A DNA stretch of 64,000 nt from JAKFDI01 sp036676235 (GTDB lineage: Bacteria > Pseudomonadota > Gammaproteobacteria > Burkholderiales > Burkholderiaceae_C). Positions 7,437-15,293 of this stretch are shown here, piece after piece; positions within the stretch are counted from its first letter, which is position 1; the number at the start of each line of letters is the position of its first letter. Under the pieces are notes generated by a model, which was given only the letters and a program-made list of their open reading frames with translations, made no database searches and was not told where the DNA came from. The position numbers and the translations under genes are program-made. Location of the stretch: assembly GCA_036676235.1 (NCBI GenBank), contig JAKFDI010000088.1, positions 1-64,000 on the forward strand, in the 5' to 3' direction.

Positions 7437-8600
7437 ATGACGAACAACCCAACCGAGAAAGCGCTGCTTGCCAGAGGCTTCGACAGCGAGTTGGCCGCGT
7501 CGATTCGGCAGCGGGGGTACACCCTCGAATCTCTGAAGCTTGCGGACGACGAGAACTTGTCCGCCTTAGGCTTGTCGCAGTCCCAGGTCGAATTGCTTCG
7601 ACGGGAGCCGCGTCCGCCGATCCCGATGGAGGACCTCACACGCGCCCTCTTCGACAACCGGTGGGTGTGCTGCGTTTGTCGGGACGCCTCGCGCCCCATC
7701 ATCGTCCACCACATCCGGGAATGGTCCGAGAGTCAAGACCACGCGCCGGCCAACTTGGCCGTCCTCTGTTCCCTGCATCACGGTGAGGCGCACACCCAGC
7801 GTCAACTTGAGCAGAACCTGACCGGTTCCCGTATTGCTCAATCCAAGGCCATGTGGGAGGCCCAGATCCGTCGGGACGACGCGGCGGCAATCCAGGAAGG
7901 CACGGTGCTGCAGGCCGAGACGTGGTTCTACTTCAACCACCTTCGCCTCTACGAACTCGCTGTCGAGCTCGGAGTCGACGTCGCTGCCCAGCCAAGCCTC
8001 CCCGCCGCCTTAGCTGCGGGCGTTTGCCGGCCCGACGGCACGGTGAGCAAACCAGCTGCTGCTGGAAGCTTCATGTATGCGGACTCGGACCGAGCGCCGC
8101 TCTTCAGGTTCATGCTTGGTCTGCTCCGCGCCGTCTTGGCCGAAGCGCCACTTCGCAACATCTCCGATTACCTCGACCGAGGCGTTCTGGGGTGCTTGGC
8201 CCCGGGCGATGTGGTCTTCGTTCAGGGGCTACACACCTTCACGCCCCAAAGCCCGGCCCCAGCAGGTAGCCAGTTCAGTCGAGGACAGCGTAGCGCAAAT
8301 CGTGTGGTCGTCAGCTTCGTGTTCGACCTCAGTGAAGCCACGTCGTCGTCGGCTTGGAGCACCTGGCTGCGAGGAACGGGGAACGTGGGGTGCTTGCTTC
8401 GCGTTCAGCGCCTTTCGCGGCTCGGTCCCAAGCTGCACATCGAGTGCACCGTGCTGGCCATTCGCAGTGCCTATCGCGAATTGAAGCAGCGGATGTATGA
8501 GCTGCATCTGCTTGAGTCAGGCCTTCCCCAGAGGAACGAGGAAGGCGGCGAGGACGACTTCTCAAAGTTCGACGAGTACGACCAGCGCGTGGTGCAATAG
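7437..8600 (+). CDS. HNH endonuclease-motif protein
   Basis: 387 aa. Residues about 13-57 look like a small helical hairpin domain (GFDSELAASIRQRGYTLESL). An HNH motif follows: Cys 78/79 and Cys 81, His 91-92, Asn 106, Cys 111 and His 114-115, that is a CxxC zinc pair, a HH catalytic element and a closing CxxHH. The remaining 250 residues match no family I recognise. It is convergent with the helicase gene ending at 8666, with 65 bases between. The 262 bases upstream (7175-7436) hold no other gene. It may be a nuclease in a defence island, but a direct link to the neighbouring pair is not shown. Confidence 0.8.
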   Translation: MTNNPTEKALLARGFDSELAASIRQRGYTLESLKLADDENLSALGLSQSQVELLRREPRPPIPMEDLTRALFDNRWVCCVCRDASRPIIVHHIREWSESQDHAPANLAVLCSLHHGEAHTQRQLEQNLTGSRIAQSKAMWEAQIRRDDAAAIQEGTVLQAETWFYFNHLRLYELAVELGVDVAAQPSLPAALAAGVCRPDGTVSKPAAAGSFMYADSDRAPLFRFMLGLLRAVLAEAPLRNISDYLDRGVLGCLAPGDVVFVQGLHTFTPQSPAPAGSQFSRGQRSANRVVVSFVFDLSEATSSSAWSTWLRGTGNVGCLLRVQRLSRLGPKLHIECTVLAIRSAYRELKQRMYELHLLESGLPQRNEEGGEDDFSKFDEYDQRVVQ

Positions 8601-8665
8601 ATGGCGACTACAGCCTGGTCCCAGGGTCACCTGGGTGCCGCGTCCGATTGGTTCCGTGTCACACG

Positions 8666-10084
8666 CTATGCCGGAACGAGCATTGTCGTTTGAGAGCAGA
8701 CCACCAGTCTCTTGGCGCCTCGTGTGAGCGCCACGTAAAGGTGTCGAGCGTCCATGACGGCAGGGTTCAGTACGACAGCCACGTCGGCCTCCAGCCCCTT
8801 GAGCAATAGCGTACTGCCCACTGCTCGCCGGGTCACCGGGCGTCCCAGGTGACGATTGCGCTCCCGAGCCCGGACAACGGCCTCCTGAAACGTGCCCTCG
8901 CCTTGGTTGGCGGACTGAAGGGCACCCTTCAAGACATGAAGCACTTCAGGCCGATAAACCCGCACACCATCTGCCTCCTCGAAGGCTCGCACCGCGGCCA
9001 AGGTGGTTGCGAACGAAGGCGCCACCTTGAAGGCCAGCGCAGCTGCCTCGGCTGCAGTGGCGTCCTTTCTTGCTGTGCCCCTTGACAGGGACTCTACGCG
9101 CCGGAGCAGCTCAGCACCGCCGAGATTCGTCATGAGCTCTGATGCGAACTGAACCAGCGCCTGCAGCGAGGAACTCGAACTTGCATCGAAGTTTCGCCCG
9201 AACACGGTCAGGTCGCGAAGGTCCACAGCTTCCACCATCGTTGCTCCAGGCGTCTGAGACGCCACTTGGCGCTGCCCCGTCGGACTGGTGCTGTCGCCAA
9301 TCACGAGCACCGTTCCCTGGGCGGTCGGCGCCTTGGTCATTGCCGCTTTCAAGCGCTCGAGGTGGGCACCGTTTGGGTCCGCGGGCAGCTTGATCCAGCT
9401 CACCTCCGCCGGTGCTCGGCTCAGGTCAACGGCCTTCCCCGCCAAGAGCTGGGCGCGGGACTCAAGGAGCCAACGCCCGAGGTCGTCCGCGCCAGCGTTC
9501 TTCCAGCGCCACGGTGTTGAGAGTTCTCCTACGGAGGGGAACAGGTTCGGAACGTCCTTGGTCCAGTCCACCGTGGGCTCACGAAACCCGAAGATGGCCT
9601 GCAGCGGGTCCCCCAGGACACAGGTCGGCAGCACGCCCGCAGCCCAGCCAACAATTTGGTGCTGTGGGATGGTGCAGTCCTGATACTCGTCCACCATGAG
9701 GCGGCCATACGTGGCCTTGAGCGCGTCGGCAACGTCCCCGCTCGCTAGCAGTTTCCATGCAGCCTGCCGCACTGCGGGGTAATCGTTGCCTGGGTTCTCG
9801 AGTCGAAGGACCGCCGGCTTGACGCCACTTCGTGACGGGAACTTCGATATTAGGCGGATCGACCAGCTGTCGATGGTCGAGACGCGGTAGACATGCCTCG
9901 GCACGTTCGCCTTCGCCAGCCGGGCTTCCAATGCTCCCTTCCCGGCGTTCGTGTGGGTCAGGACCAGCGCAGGCTTGCTGTCGGCCTGCAGCTTGAGGGA
10001 GTCTGCGATGAGCTGCGTCTTTCCGCATCCAGCAGGTGCCGTGACCGCGCCTCGCCGGACGCTCAGAATGTCTAGCTCAGGCAT
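8666..10084 (-). CDS. UvrD/Rep-like SF1 helicase, GajB-like
   Basis: 472 aa. Walker A is APAGCGKT (16-23), motif II VDEYQDC (131-137), motif III GDPLQAIF (158-165), a motif V region GSTLLLKGLEADVAVVL and motif VI YVALTRGAKRL near residues 450-460. It is shorter than UvrD and close to the roughly 490 aa of GajB. It overlaps the upstream OLD-family gene by 8 bases, so they are co-translated. In Gabija systems this helicase-like partner senses DNA ends or nucleotide state and works with the GajA nuclease. Assignment rests on motifs and pairing, not on an alignment. Confidence 0.85.
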   Translation of the reverse strand: MPELDILSVRRGAVTAPAGCGKTQLIADSLKLQADSKPALVLTHTNAGKGALEARLAKANVPRHVYRVSTIDSWSIRLISKFPSRSGVKPAVLRLENPGNDYPAVRQAAWKLLASGDVADALKATYGRLMVDEYQDCTIPQHQIVGWAAGVLPTCVLGDPLQAIFGFREPTVDWTKDVPNLFPSVGELSTPWRWKNAGADDLGRWLLESRAQLLAGKAVDLSRAPAEVSWIKLPADPNGAHLERLKAAMTKAPTAQGTVLVIGDSTSPTGQRQVASQTPGATMVEAVDLRDLTVFGRNFDASSSSSLQALVQFASELMTNLGGAELLRRVESLSRGTARKDATAAEAAALAFKVAPSFATTLAAVRAFEEADGVRVYRPEVLHVLKGALQSANQGEGTFQEAVVRARERNRHLGRPVTRRAVGSTLLLKGLEADVAVVLNPAVMDARHLYVALTRGAKRLVVCSQTTMLVPA

Positions 10085-11807
10085 CTTTATGCGCCCAGCT
10101 GAACACGCCGTTCACCACATCGACGAACCGGGCGTCCGAAGTCGCGAGGGCCGGCCCCACGATATCCCTGGCAACGGCTTCCATCTTGGTGATGGACTTG
10201 AACCAGCCTGCCTTCTTAATTCGAGCCGCTTCCCCCAGGACCGTGCGCGTTGCGACGGAGTAGGTGCCCGAGGGTCCTTCCGCCTGAACTGCAGCAAGGG
10301 TCAGCTTTCCCGAAGAGCGGGTTCGAATGTGCTGGTCGACAAGGCCATCCTCTGTCAGCTCAAGCGCCCGCGCTATCAGCGCCGTGACTGCTGCGGCTGG
10401 AAGGCTCGCAAACAACTCATCTTCCAGTGCTCGTCCATCACGCCAAGTTACGTGGTGCCCGCCAGCAGCTACGAAGGCGGCCACGGTAGCCGGGGTCGGT
10501 GTCTTGTCGTTGTCCTGCACCGCCGCCACTCGGTAGCCGAGCTGCTGGAACGCTGACGCCCGATAGAAGCACCGGTCAGCGTCACCGCCCGTCGCGTCCA
10601 CGTAGCCCACGCCTGCCGCCTGGAGAGACCTGTAGCCCTGCGAAATCCAGAACTCGTCCAGACCTCGAATCAGGCCGACTTCGCTTGCACCTTCGCAAAC
10701 GATGACCGTCCGAGCGAGGAACGCTTCGGGGTAGCAACGGATGGTGCTCTGGGCGTCGTCACCGGCGCCGACTGGTAGTGCGTGGTGAACACCGCCAGCG
10801 GATCGAACCACGAACAGCTGGCTTCCCGACAGCTCGCGCAATACGACAGGAGAGTGGCTCGTCATGAAGACTTGGAGCGGCGGAGCCTTCTCCTTGGCTC
10901 CCAGTGAACCCAGTAGCCGCGTCAGTCGATGGGGCTCAAGTCCGTATTCGATTTCGTCGACCAGGACGACATTGGCGGTGTTGGCTGCGGCTCGGTGGAG
11001 CCCCGCAATCAGCAATCGGGTCGAGCCTGTGCCGAGGCTTCGCAGCGGTATGCCCGCCTCACTGTGAAGCGAGATAGCGCCGTCGCTAAACGAAACCGAA
11101 TGAGCGTCGAGCAGCGCGGTAGCGCCGCTTCCGACAGAAACGCCGAGGCCCCGTGCCGTATCGGTGACCGTCTTCAAGGTGGCTGCCAATTGCGGAGCTG
11201 CCTTGGCACCGAATCCACTTCTGGCGTCGCGCGCAGCCTTGACGAGTTCCGACCCGATGTCAGCCCGCTCGTCAGAGAGCCGATTCAGGACGGAGCCCCG
11301 GGTCCAGGACAAGTTCGAACTGGGATGGTTGCCGAGACGGGCAGGTGCGATGGCTGCACGGTCCTTCCAAGGAAGGCCGCGCGGAGGGTCAACGCTAGCC
11401 GTTCGCTGGGAAAAGAGCGACCAAATCGGCTCCAGATCTGCTTTGACCGTGAAGTGGGCCGTCAGAACCGTTTCCAGCCCCTTGCGCGGCTCGTCCTCGA
11501 CCATGCCCGTCGTTGCGTCGAAGCCGCGGAGGTACTCGCCGAAGCTTTCGATGCTCAGCATCGAGTCCGGCAGGTCGCCAAGAGTGACGGAGATGCTGAT
11601 GCTCTGGGTGACGTCGAGTGTGTGAAAGTCGGTGTCGGCGATGGCCAGATTTCTGCGAGCACCAAGGCAGTAATCGATGGCATCAAGGATGGTGGATTTG
11701 CCGCTATCACCAGGACCTATAAGGCAGTTCACGCCGGCCGCCGGGCACCAATCCAAGGCACGGACCGCCCGAAAATTTCGGATTTCAACCTTTCGTATGC
11801 GCGCCAA
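10077..11807 (-). CDS. OLD-family ATPase/TOPRIM nuclease, GajA-like
   Basis: 576 aa, nearly the same length as characterised GajA. The start is a TTG at 11807, supported by AGGAGG four bases upstream. The ABC-type ATPase half has Walker A GPGDSGKST (31-39), signature LGTGS (258-262), Walker B VVLVDE (280-285) and an H-loop SHSP (317-320). The TOPRIM half has CEGASE (371-376), an acidic pair QDND (431-434) and late lysines 537 and 541, where OLD nucleases have a catalytic Lys. Pairing with a UvrD-like helicase marks it as a class 2 OLD protein, the Gabija type, which cuts DNA when phage infection depletes nucleotides. Confidence 0.87.
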   Translation of the reverse strand: MARIRKVEIRNFRAVRALDWCPAAGVNCLIGPGDSGKSTILDAIDYCLGARRNLAIADTDFHTLDVTQSISISVTLGDLPDSMLSIESFGEYLRGFDATTGMVEDEPRKGLETVLTAHFTVKADLEPIWSLFSQRTASVDPPRGLPWKDRAAIAPARLGNHPSSNLSWTRGSVLNRLSDERADIGSELVKAARDARSGFGAKAAPQLAATLKTVTDTARGLGVSVGSGATALLDAHSVSFSDGAISLHSEAGIPLRSLGTGSTRLLIAGLHRAAANTANVVLVDEIEYGLEPHRLTRLLGSLGAKEKAPPLQVFMTSHSPVVLRELSGSQLFVVRSAGGVHHALPVGAGDDAQSTIRCYPEAFLARTVIVCEGASEVGLIRGLDEFWISQGYRSLQAAGVGYVDATGGDADRCFYRASAFQQLGYRVAAVQDNDKTPTPATVAAFVAAGGHHVTWRDGRALEDELFASLPAAAVTALIARALELTEDGLVDQHIRTRSSGKLTLAAVQAEGPSGTYSVATRTVLGEAARIKKAGWFKSITKMEAVARDIVGPALATSDARFVDVVNGVFSWAHKDA

Positions 11808-12342
11808 GCTTCCTCCTGTGCCGGTTCCCGGTCATAGCCTTGCCGCAAGGGTACGTCATGCGGCAGGCGACGACGCACGGCAATATCGACAGCGCTACCC
11901 GGTGCCATTTAGCTCGGCAAGAGGGGCCAACCACGCAGATCTTTCCACGATCGCCGATACGCCGAGGACCTGTCACCCTTCGGAAGAGGTCTGCTCGACC
12001 ACCCTACGAATTTTCAAACGGATCGGAAGAATGCTGTCTGTCAGCCGCAGCATCTGACTGATGCGCAGCCAGTCTCGGTTAGAAGTTCGATGAACAATGG
12101 CGCACACTGCGGGCGAAGGTACGCGCCGAATCAACGGCGGATTGAACGGCCTTCCAGAGCGCAAAGCGCTCACCGCGAAAGCCGTCCGAGCACTCGCCAG
12201 CGTTTGAACTCAACGTGCGCGGCCGTTGAGTAGTTCAAACGGCGCAGAGAGGCCTCTACGCCCGGTGGCGGTGCCACTTCAAACGCTGCACGAATAGCAG
12301 ACGGGAGGGCTCCGGTGTTTGGCTCAAACGCATTCGCTATAC
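11808..12342. other. 535-base gap with TTCAAACG octamers and a palindrome
   Basis: I see no convincing gene here. The octamer TTCAAACG occurs at 12013-12020, 12234-12241 and 12278-12285, and inverted at 12201-12208; a near copy, CTCAAACG, is at 12323-12330. Two of these form the arms of an imperfect palindrome: CGTTTGAACTCAACG (12201-12215) and, after an 8-base loop, CGTTGAGTAGTTCAAACG (12224-12241). Nearby GTTTG-GCT-CAAAC (12317-12329) is a small dyad just before the next gene. The cluster may be a regulator or recombinase binding region. Confidence 0.55.
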
Positions 12343-12750
12343 ATGCCAATGAACAAGCACACCTCTCTCACCGACCTCGGCGCGGTCACGCACCGACGCG
12401 CTGTGCGCGCTGATGGGAGCGTGCGCGAGCACGCATACAAAACCGTCCGTGTTGCCGGCCGACACGGAGGCGCGACGACTGTCGATGTGCCGGTGGACAC
12501 GGTCTACGCGTGGATGCACGCGTACCGCGTTTCGCTCGCAGATATCACGCGTGTGATGCGTGATGCGGCTCAGCTGCTGCGTCGTAGCCCGCCGACCTCG
12601 TCAGGCATCTACCTCTCTTGGTCCTCGCTCGTGAGAGCCCGCGCGCTGAAGCTTTTGCAAGCAGTCGCGGCAGGTGCTCCGCTCGCAGAGGCGACGTGGG
12701 CAGCACAAAACAACGCTGCATGGGACGCGGCAATCGGAGACAACGAATGA
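12343..12750 (+). CDS. Small protein of unknown function, first of a paralogous pair
   Basis: 135 aa from ATG 12343 (another ATG at 12349); no strong ribosome site is visible. No family is recognised. The segment SVREHAYKTVRVAGRHGGATTV, roughly residues 32-53 with its following helix, aligns with the next gene's GVVREYDYKLFRVLGPSGRVTTV region, so the two are paralogues. A positively charged beta-hairpin followed by helices could bind nucleic acid (inference). The stop overlaps the ATG of the next gene. No signal peptide or membrane segment is seen. Confidence 0.65.
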   Translation: MPMNKHTSLTDLGAVTHRRAVRADGSVREHAYKTVRVAGRHGGATTVDVPVDTVYAWMHAYRVSLADITRVMRDAAQLLRRSPPTSSGIYLSWSSLVRARALKLLQAVAAGAPLAEATWAAQNNAAWDAAIGDNE

Positions 12751-13091
12751 ACACCGGAATCACCACCGCCAGCAACACGGGCAGGGCTGACAAGAAGCAC
12801 ACGATGAAGCGCAAAACCGTGGCTGGCGTCGTGCGCGAGTACGACTACAAGCTGTTCCGCGTTCTCGGGCCGTCGGGGCGTGTCACGACTGTCTCCGTCG
12901 ATTGGCAGGTGTACTTCAGACTGCTCAAGCGGTATGCGCTTGGCCCGCGTGCGTTCTCGCTCTCAGTCAAGTCCTGCGCCGCTCGGCTCATCGAAGCAAG
13001 GTCGGTGAGCCCGACGGTGTCGTTCAGCGAACAAGTCCGTACCGCTGTTCGAGAGCACCTCGAGCAGCGCAGCCTGACGCGCTGGAACTGA
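12747..13091 (+). CDS. Small basic protein of unknown function, second of a paralogous pair
   Basis: 114 aa. The ATG at 12747 overlaps the upstream stop (ATGA); an internal ATG (residue 20) would also keep the conserved part. It shares with the upstream protein the pattern VRE-x-x-YK-x-x-RV-x-G-x-x-G-x-x-TTV-x-V, a Tyr-rich middle helix and a final Arg-rich helix. It is rich in Arg and Lys. No catalytic motif is visible. The pair may form a hetero-oligomer (inference). Confidence 0.68.
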   Translation: MNTGITTASNTGRADKKHTMKRKTVAGVVREYDYKLFRVLGPSGRVTTVSVDWQVYFRLLKRYALGPRAFSLSVKSCAARLIEARSVSPTVSFSEQVRTAVREHLEQRSLTRWN

Positions 13092-13301
13092 AGCAACTCG
13101 CTCCACTGGCGTTCTCGCTCGCAGCGCTCACGCGCACTCCGCAGCCTCCTCAGGGGCTGCTCTCGTTACTGGCTTCCGCTGGCGCTCGCCGTCGTCTTCC
13201 GCTCTCGCTCGACCCGAGCGTGCTCACGCACGCGTGATGGCCAAGGTTTCAGTCGCCGGCCGGGTGCGCCCTGCCCTCAATCGGTACACTCGACGCTTGA
13301 A

Positions 13302-13386
13302 GCCTCGGTGGCGGAATTGGTAGACGCGACGGTCTCAAACACCGTTTCTTAATCGAGTGCCGGTTCGATTCCGGCCCGAGGCACCA
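13302..13386 (+). tRNA. tRNA-Leu(CAA)
   Basis: 85 bases including encoded CCA. The acceptor GCCTCGG pairs with the CCGAGGC before ACCA, the D-arm has GGTAGACGC, and the anticodon stem ACGGT/ACCGT encloses CTCAAAC, giving anticodon CAA. The long variable arm and the T-arm GCCGG/CCGGC fit class II tRNA-Leu. The final 26 bases differ by one base from the end of the half tRNA at 13563-13620. Confidence 0.93.
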
Positions 13387-13508
13387 GCCCGCTAGCACGG
13401 CGGACGCGACGTTGTCAAAGTTGTTCGCTCCGACGTGTTGTTTATACGCACTTCTGGAAATACGGTGGAAAGGCTAAACAGCCCGAGACTTATATGACCA
13501 GAAAAATC

Positions 13509-13529
13509 CTAAGTGTGACAACCACTTAG
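13509..13529. repeat. Inverted repeat beside the tRNA-Leu fragment
   Basis: CTAAGTG (13509-13515) and CACTTAG (13523-13529) form a perfect 7-base stem around a 7-base loop. A second small dyad, GGGGT-GT-ACCCC, lies just upstream of the tRNA fragment. Such arms beside a tRNA-derived site could be recombinase arm sites. The rest of 13387-13562 shows no gene and is visibly AT-richer than the core. Confidence 0.4.
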
Positions 13530-13562
13530 ACACGTCGAAACACTAGTTTGGGGTGTACCCCA

Positions 13563-13620
13563 CGGGACTCAAAATCCCGTTCCGCAAGGAGTGTCGGTTC
13601 GATTCCGACCCGAGGCACCA
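13563..13620 (+). pseudogene. 3' half of a tRNA-Leu(CAA), likely recombination scar
   Basis: 58 bases starting exactly at an anticodon stem (CGGGA, loop CTCAAAA, TCCCG), followed by a good variable arm, T-arm (GTCGG/CCGAC) and CGAGGCACCA. No D-arm or 5' acceptor strand precedes it, so it cannot be a working tRNA. It is the 3' portion of a second tRNA-Leu(CAA), displaced or left over. Anticodon loops are common crossover sites for tyrosine integrases, so this may be an att site remnant. Confidence 0.75.
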
Positions 13621-13707
13621 CGAATCCCCGCTCAGCCGCCGCTCGCGCCGATGCGCGCTGTGCGGCCCGCCGCGCCGCCCCGCGGCTGCGCCCCAGGAAT
13701 CCGCTTC

Positions 13708-14304
13708 ATGCCGTCCATGCCCCCGATCACCCAGGCCCTGCTGTTGATCAATGTGGCGGTGTTCTGCATCGACCTCTTCCTGAACGGCCTGCTGAGCCGC
13801 TTCGGTGCGCTGCACTCGCTCGGCTGGGGCTTCATGCCGTGGCAGGTGGTGACCTACGCCTTCCTGCACGGCAGCGTCGGCCACCTGTTCTTCAACATGC
13901 TGGGTCTGTGGATGTTCGGCTCGGAGCTCGAACGCCTGTGGGGCCAGCCGCGCTTCATCCGCTTCTACGCGGCCAGCGTGTTGAGCGCGGCGGCGATGCA
14001 GCTGCTCGTGAACATGCTGCTCGGCTCGCACGTGCCCACCGTCGGTGCGTCGGGTGGACTGTTCGGCCTGCTGCTGGCGTTCGGGATGACCTTTCCCAAC
14101 CGCACGATCATGCCGCTGTTCCCGCCGATCCCGATGAAGGCCAAGACCTTCGTCGCGGTGTACGGCGGGCTCGAACTGCTGCTCGGCGTGACGGGCACGC
14201 AGCAGGGTGTGGCGCACTTCGCTCACCTCGGCGGCATGCTGGGCGGCTACCTGATGATCCGCTACTGGCGCGGCCAGTCACCGTTCGGCAAGCGCCGGCG
14301 CTGA
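13708..14304 (+). CDS. Rhomboid-family intramembrane serine protease
   Basis: 198 aa from ATG 13708 (alternative 13717); longer frames would run into the tRNA fragment. Six hydrophobic segments are visible. The HGSVGHLFFNM motif (54-64) supplies the oxyanion Asn, GASGG supplies nucleophile Ser 115, and FAHLGG supplies His 173. Rhomboids cleave membrane-helix substrates within the bilayer; the substrate here is unknown. It is the first core-type gene after the accessory region and is convergent with the SDR gene that ends at 14305. Confidence 0.9.
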   Translation: MPSMPPITQALLLINVAVFCIDLFLNGLLSRFGALHSLGWGFMPWQVVTYAFLHGSVGHLFFNMLGLWMFGSELERLWGQPRFIRFYAASVLSAAAMQLLVNMLLGSHVPTVGASGGLFGLLLAFGMTFPNRTIMPLFPPIPMKAKTFVAVYGGLELLLGVTGTQQGVAHFAHLGGMLGGYLMIRYWRGQSPFGKRRR

Positions 14305-15183
14305 TCAGGCCCGCAGGCCTTCGCGCACCGTCGGGTAGCGCAGCTTGAGCCGCAGTTCTCGCTTCAGCCGGCGATTGACCAGCCGGCGCGATTCCCCCAT
14401 GAAGCTGATCTGCATCGGCGACAGCACGCCGGCCGCTTCGCTGCGCGCCACACGTGGCGGGCGCGGTAGGCCGGCGATGTCGGCCGCGAGATCGAAGTAG
14501 TCGCCCATCTTCATTTCGGTGTCGTCGCTGGCGTGCACCACGCGCTGCGGCAGGCCGCGTGCGAGCGCGGCGACGCAGGCGCGTGCCAGGTCGTCCGCAT
14601 GAATGTGATTCGTGTACACGTCGTCGGCCGCCGCCAGCACCGGCGTGCCGCGACGCACACGTTCGCTTGGACCGCCCGGCCGATCGGCCGCGTAGATGCC
14701 GGGGATACGAAGAATGCTCACGCGCACGCCGCTGCGCCGGCCGAACCAGCGCAGCCGCGCCTCGGCATCCGCACGGCGACGACTGCGGTCGGTCGACGGA
14801 TGCACGGCGCGTGTCTCGTCGAAGCGTTCGCCGCCGCAATCGCCGTACACCCCGCTGGTGCTGCCGTAGACGATGCATCGTGCACGGCCCTTGAGGGCGA
14901 GCGCACTCAGCAGGTTCGCGGTGCGCGTGTCGGTGTTGCCGCGCACGGGCGGCGGGGCGAGGTGGAGCACTGCATCGGCCAGGCCGCCGAGGCGCGCGAG
15001 CGTCGTCGGCTCGTCCAGGTTGCCAAGCAGCGGCACGGCACCCGCCGCGCGCAACTCCTCCAGGCGATCGGGGCTCGAGCTGAGCGCCAGTACGCGCCAG
15101 CGCGGCACCAGCAGCTTCAGCACGCGCAGGCCCACGTCGCCGCAGCCGACGATCAGCAGGCTCGGGCGGTGCAGGCGGGCCAT
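14305..15183 (-). CDS. SDR-family NAD(P)-dependent epimerase-like protein
   Basis: 292 aa from ATG 15183. The N-terminal Rossmann motif GCGDVG (13-18) is of the atypical SDR kind, and a GSTSGVYG segment holds a Tyr in the usual catalytic region. It resembles YeeZ-like NAD(P)-binding proteins common beside core genes in Burkholderiales. It is divergent from the reductase at 15294 and abuts the rhomboid gene tail to tail. The substrate is unknown. Confidence 0.8.
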   Translation of the reverse strand: MARLHRPSLLIVGCGDVGLRVLKLLVPRWRVLALSSSPDRLEELRAAGAVPLLGNLDEPTTLARLGGLADAVLHLAPPPVRGNTDTRTANLLSALALKGRARCIVYGSTSGVYGDCGGERFDETRAVHPSTDRSRRRADAEARLRWFGRRSGVRVSILRIPGIYAADRPGGPSERVRRGTPVLAAADDVYTNHIHADDLARACVAALARGLPQRVVHASDDTEMKMGDYFDLAADIAGLPRPPRVARSEAAGVLSPMQISFMGESRRLVNRRLKRELRLKLRYPTVREGLRA

Positions 15184-15293
15184 GTCGGCAGCAGGTAGGC
15201 GCCCGCAGTGTGCAAAACGACCGCCGGCGCGAGACGGCCGTGAGGCCAAGCGAAGGCGGGCAAAATTGCAGGCTGTTCCATCAAGCGCGCATT

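Noticed and set aside
11677..12057. 126-codon plus-strand frame opposite the 5' end of the OLD-family gene
   Set aside because: Mostly antisense to a confident gene and shows no motif.
11973..12173. 66-codon minus-strand frame in the gap before the small paralogous genes
   Set aside because: No ribosome site and no recognisable pattern; length is within chance.
13543..14348. Plus-strand frames starting inside the tRNA-Leu fragment
   Set aside because: They translate the tRNA sequence; the rhomboid start at 13708 lies beyond it.
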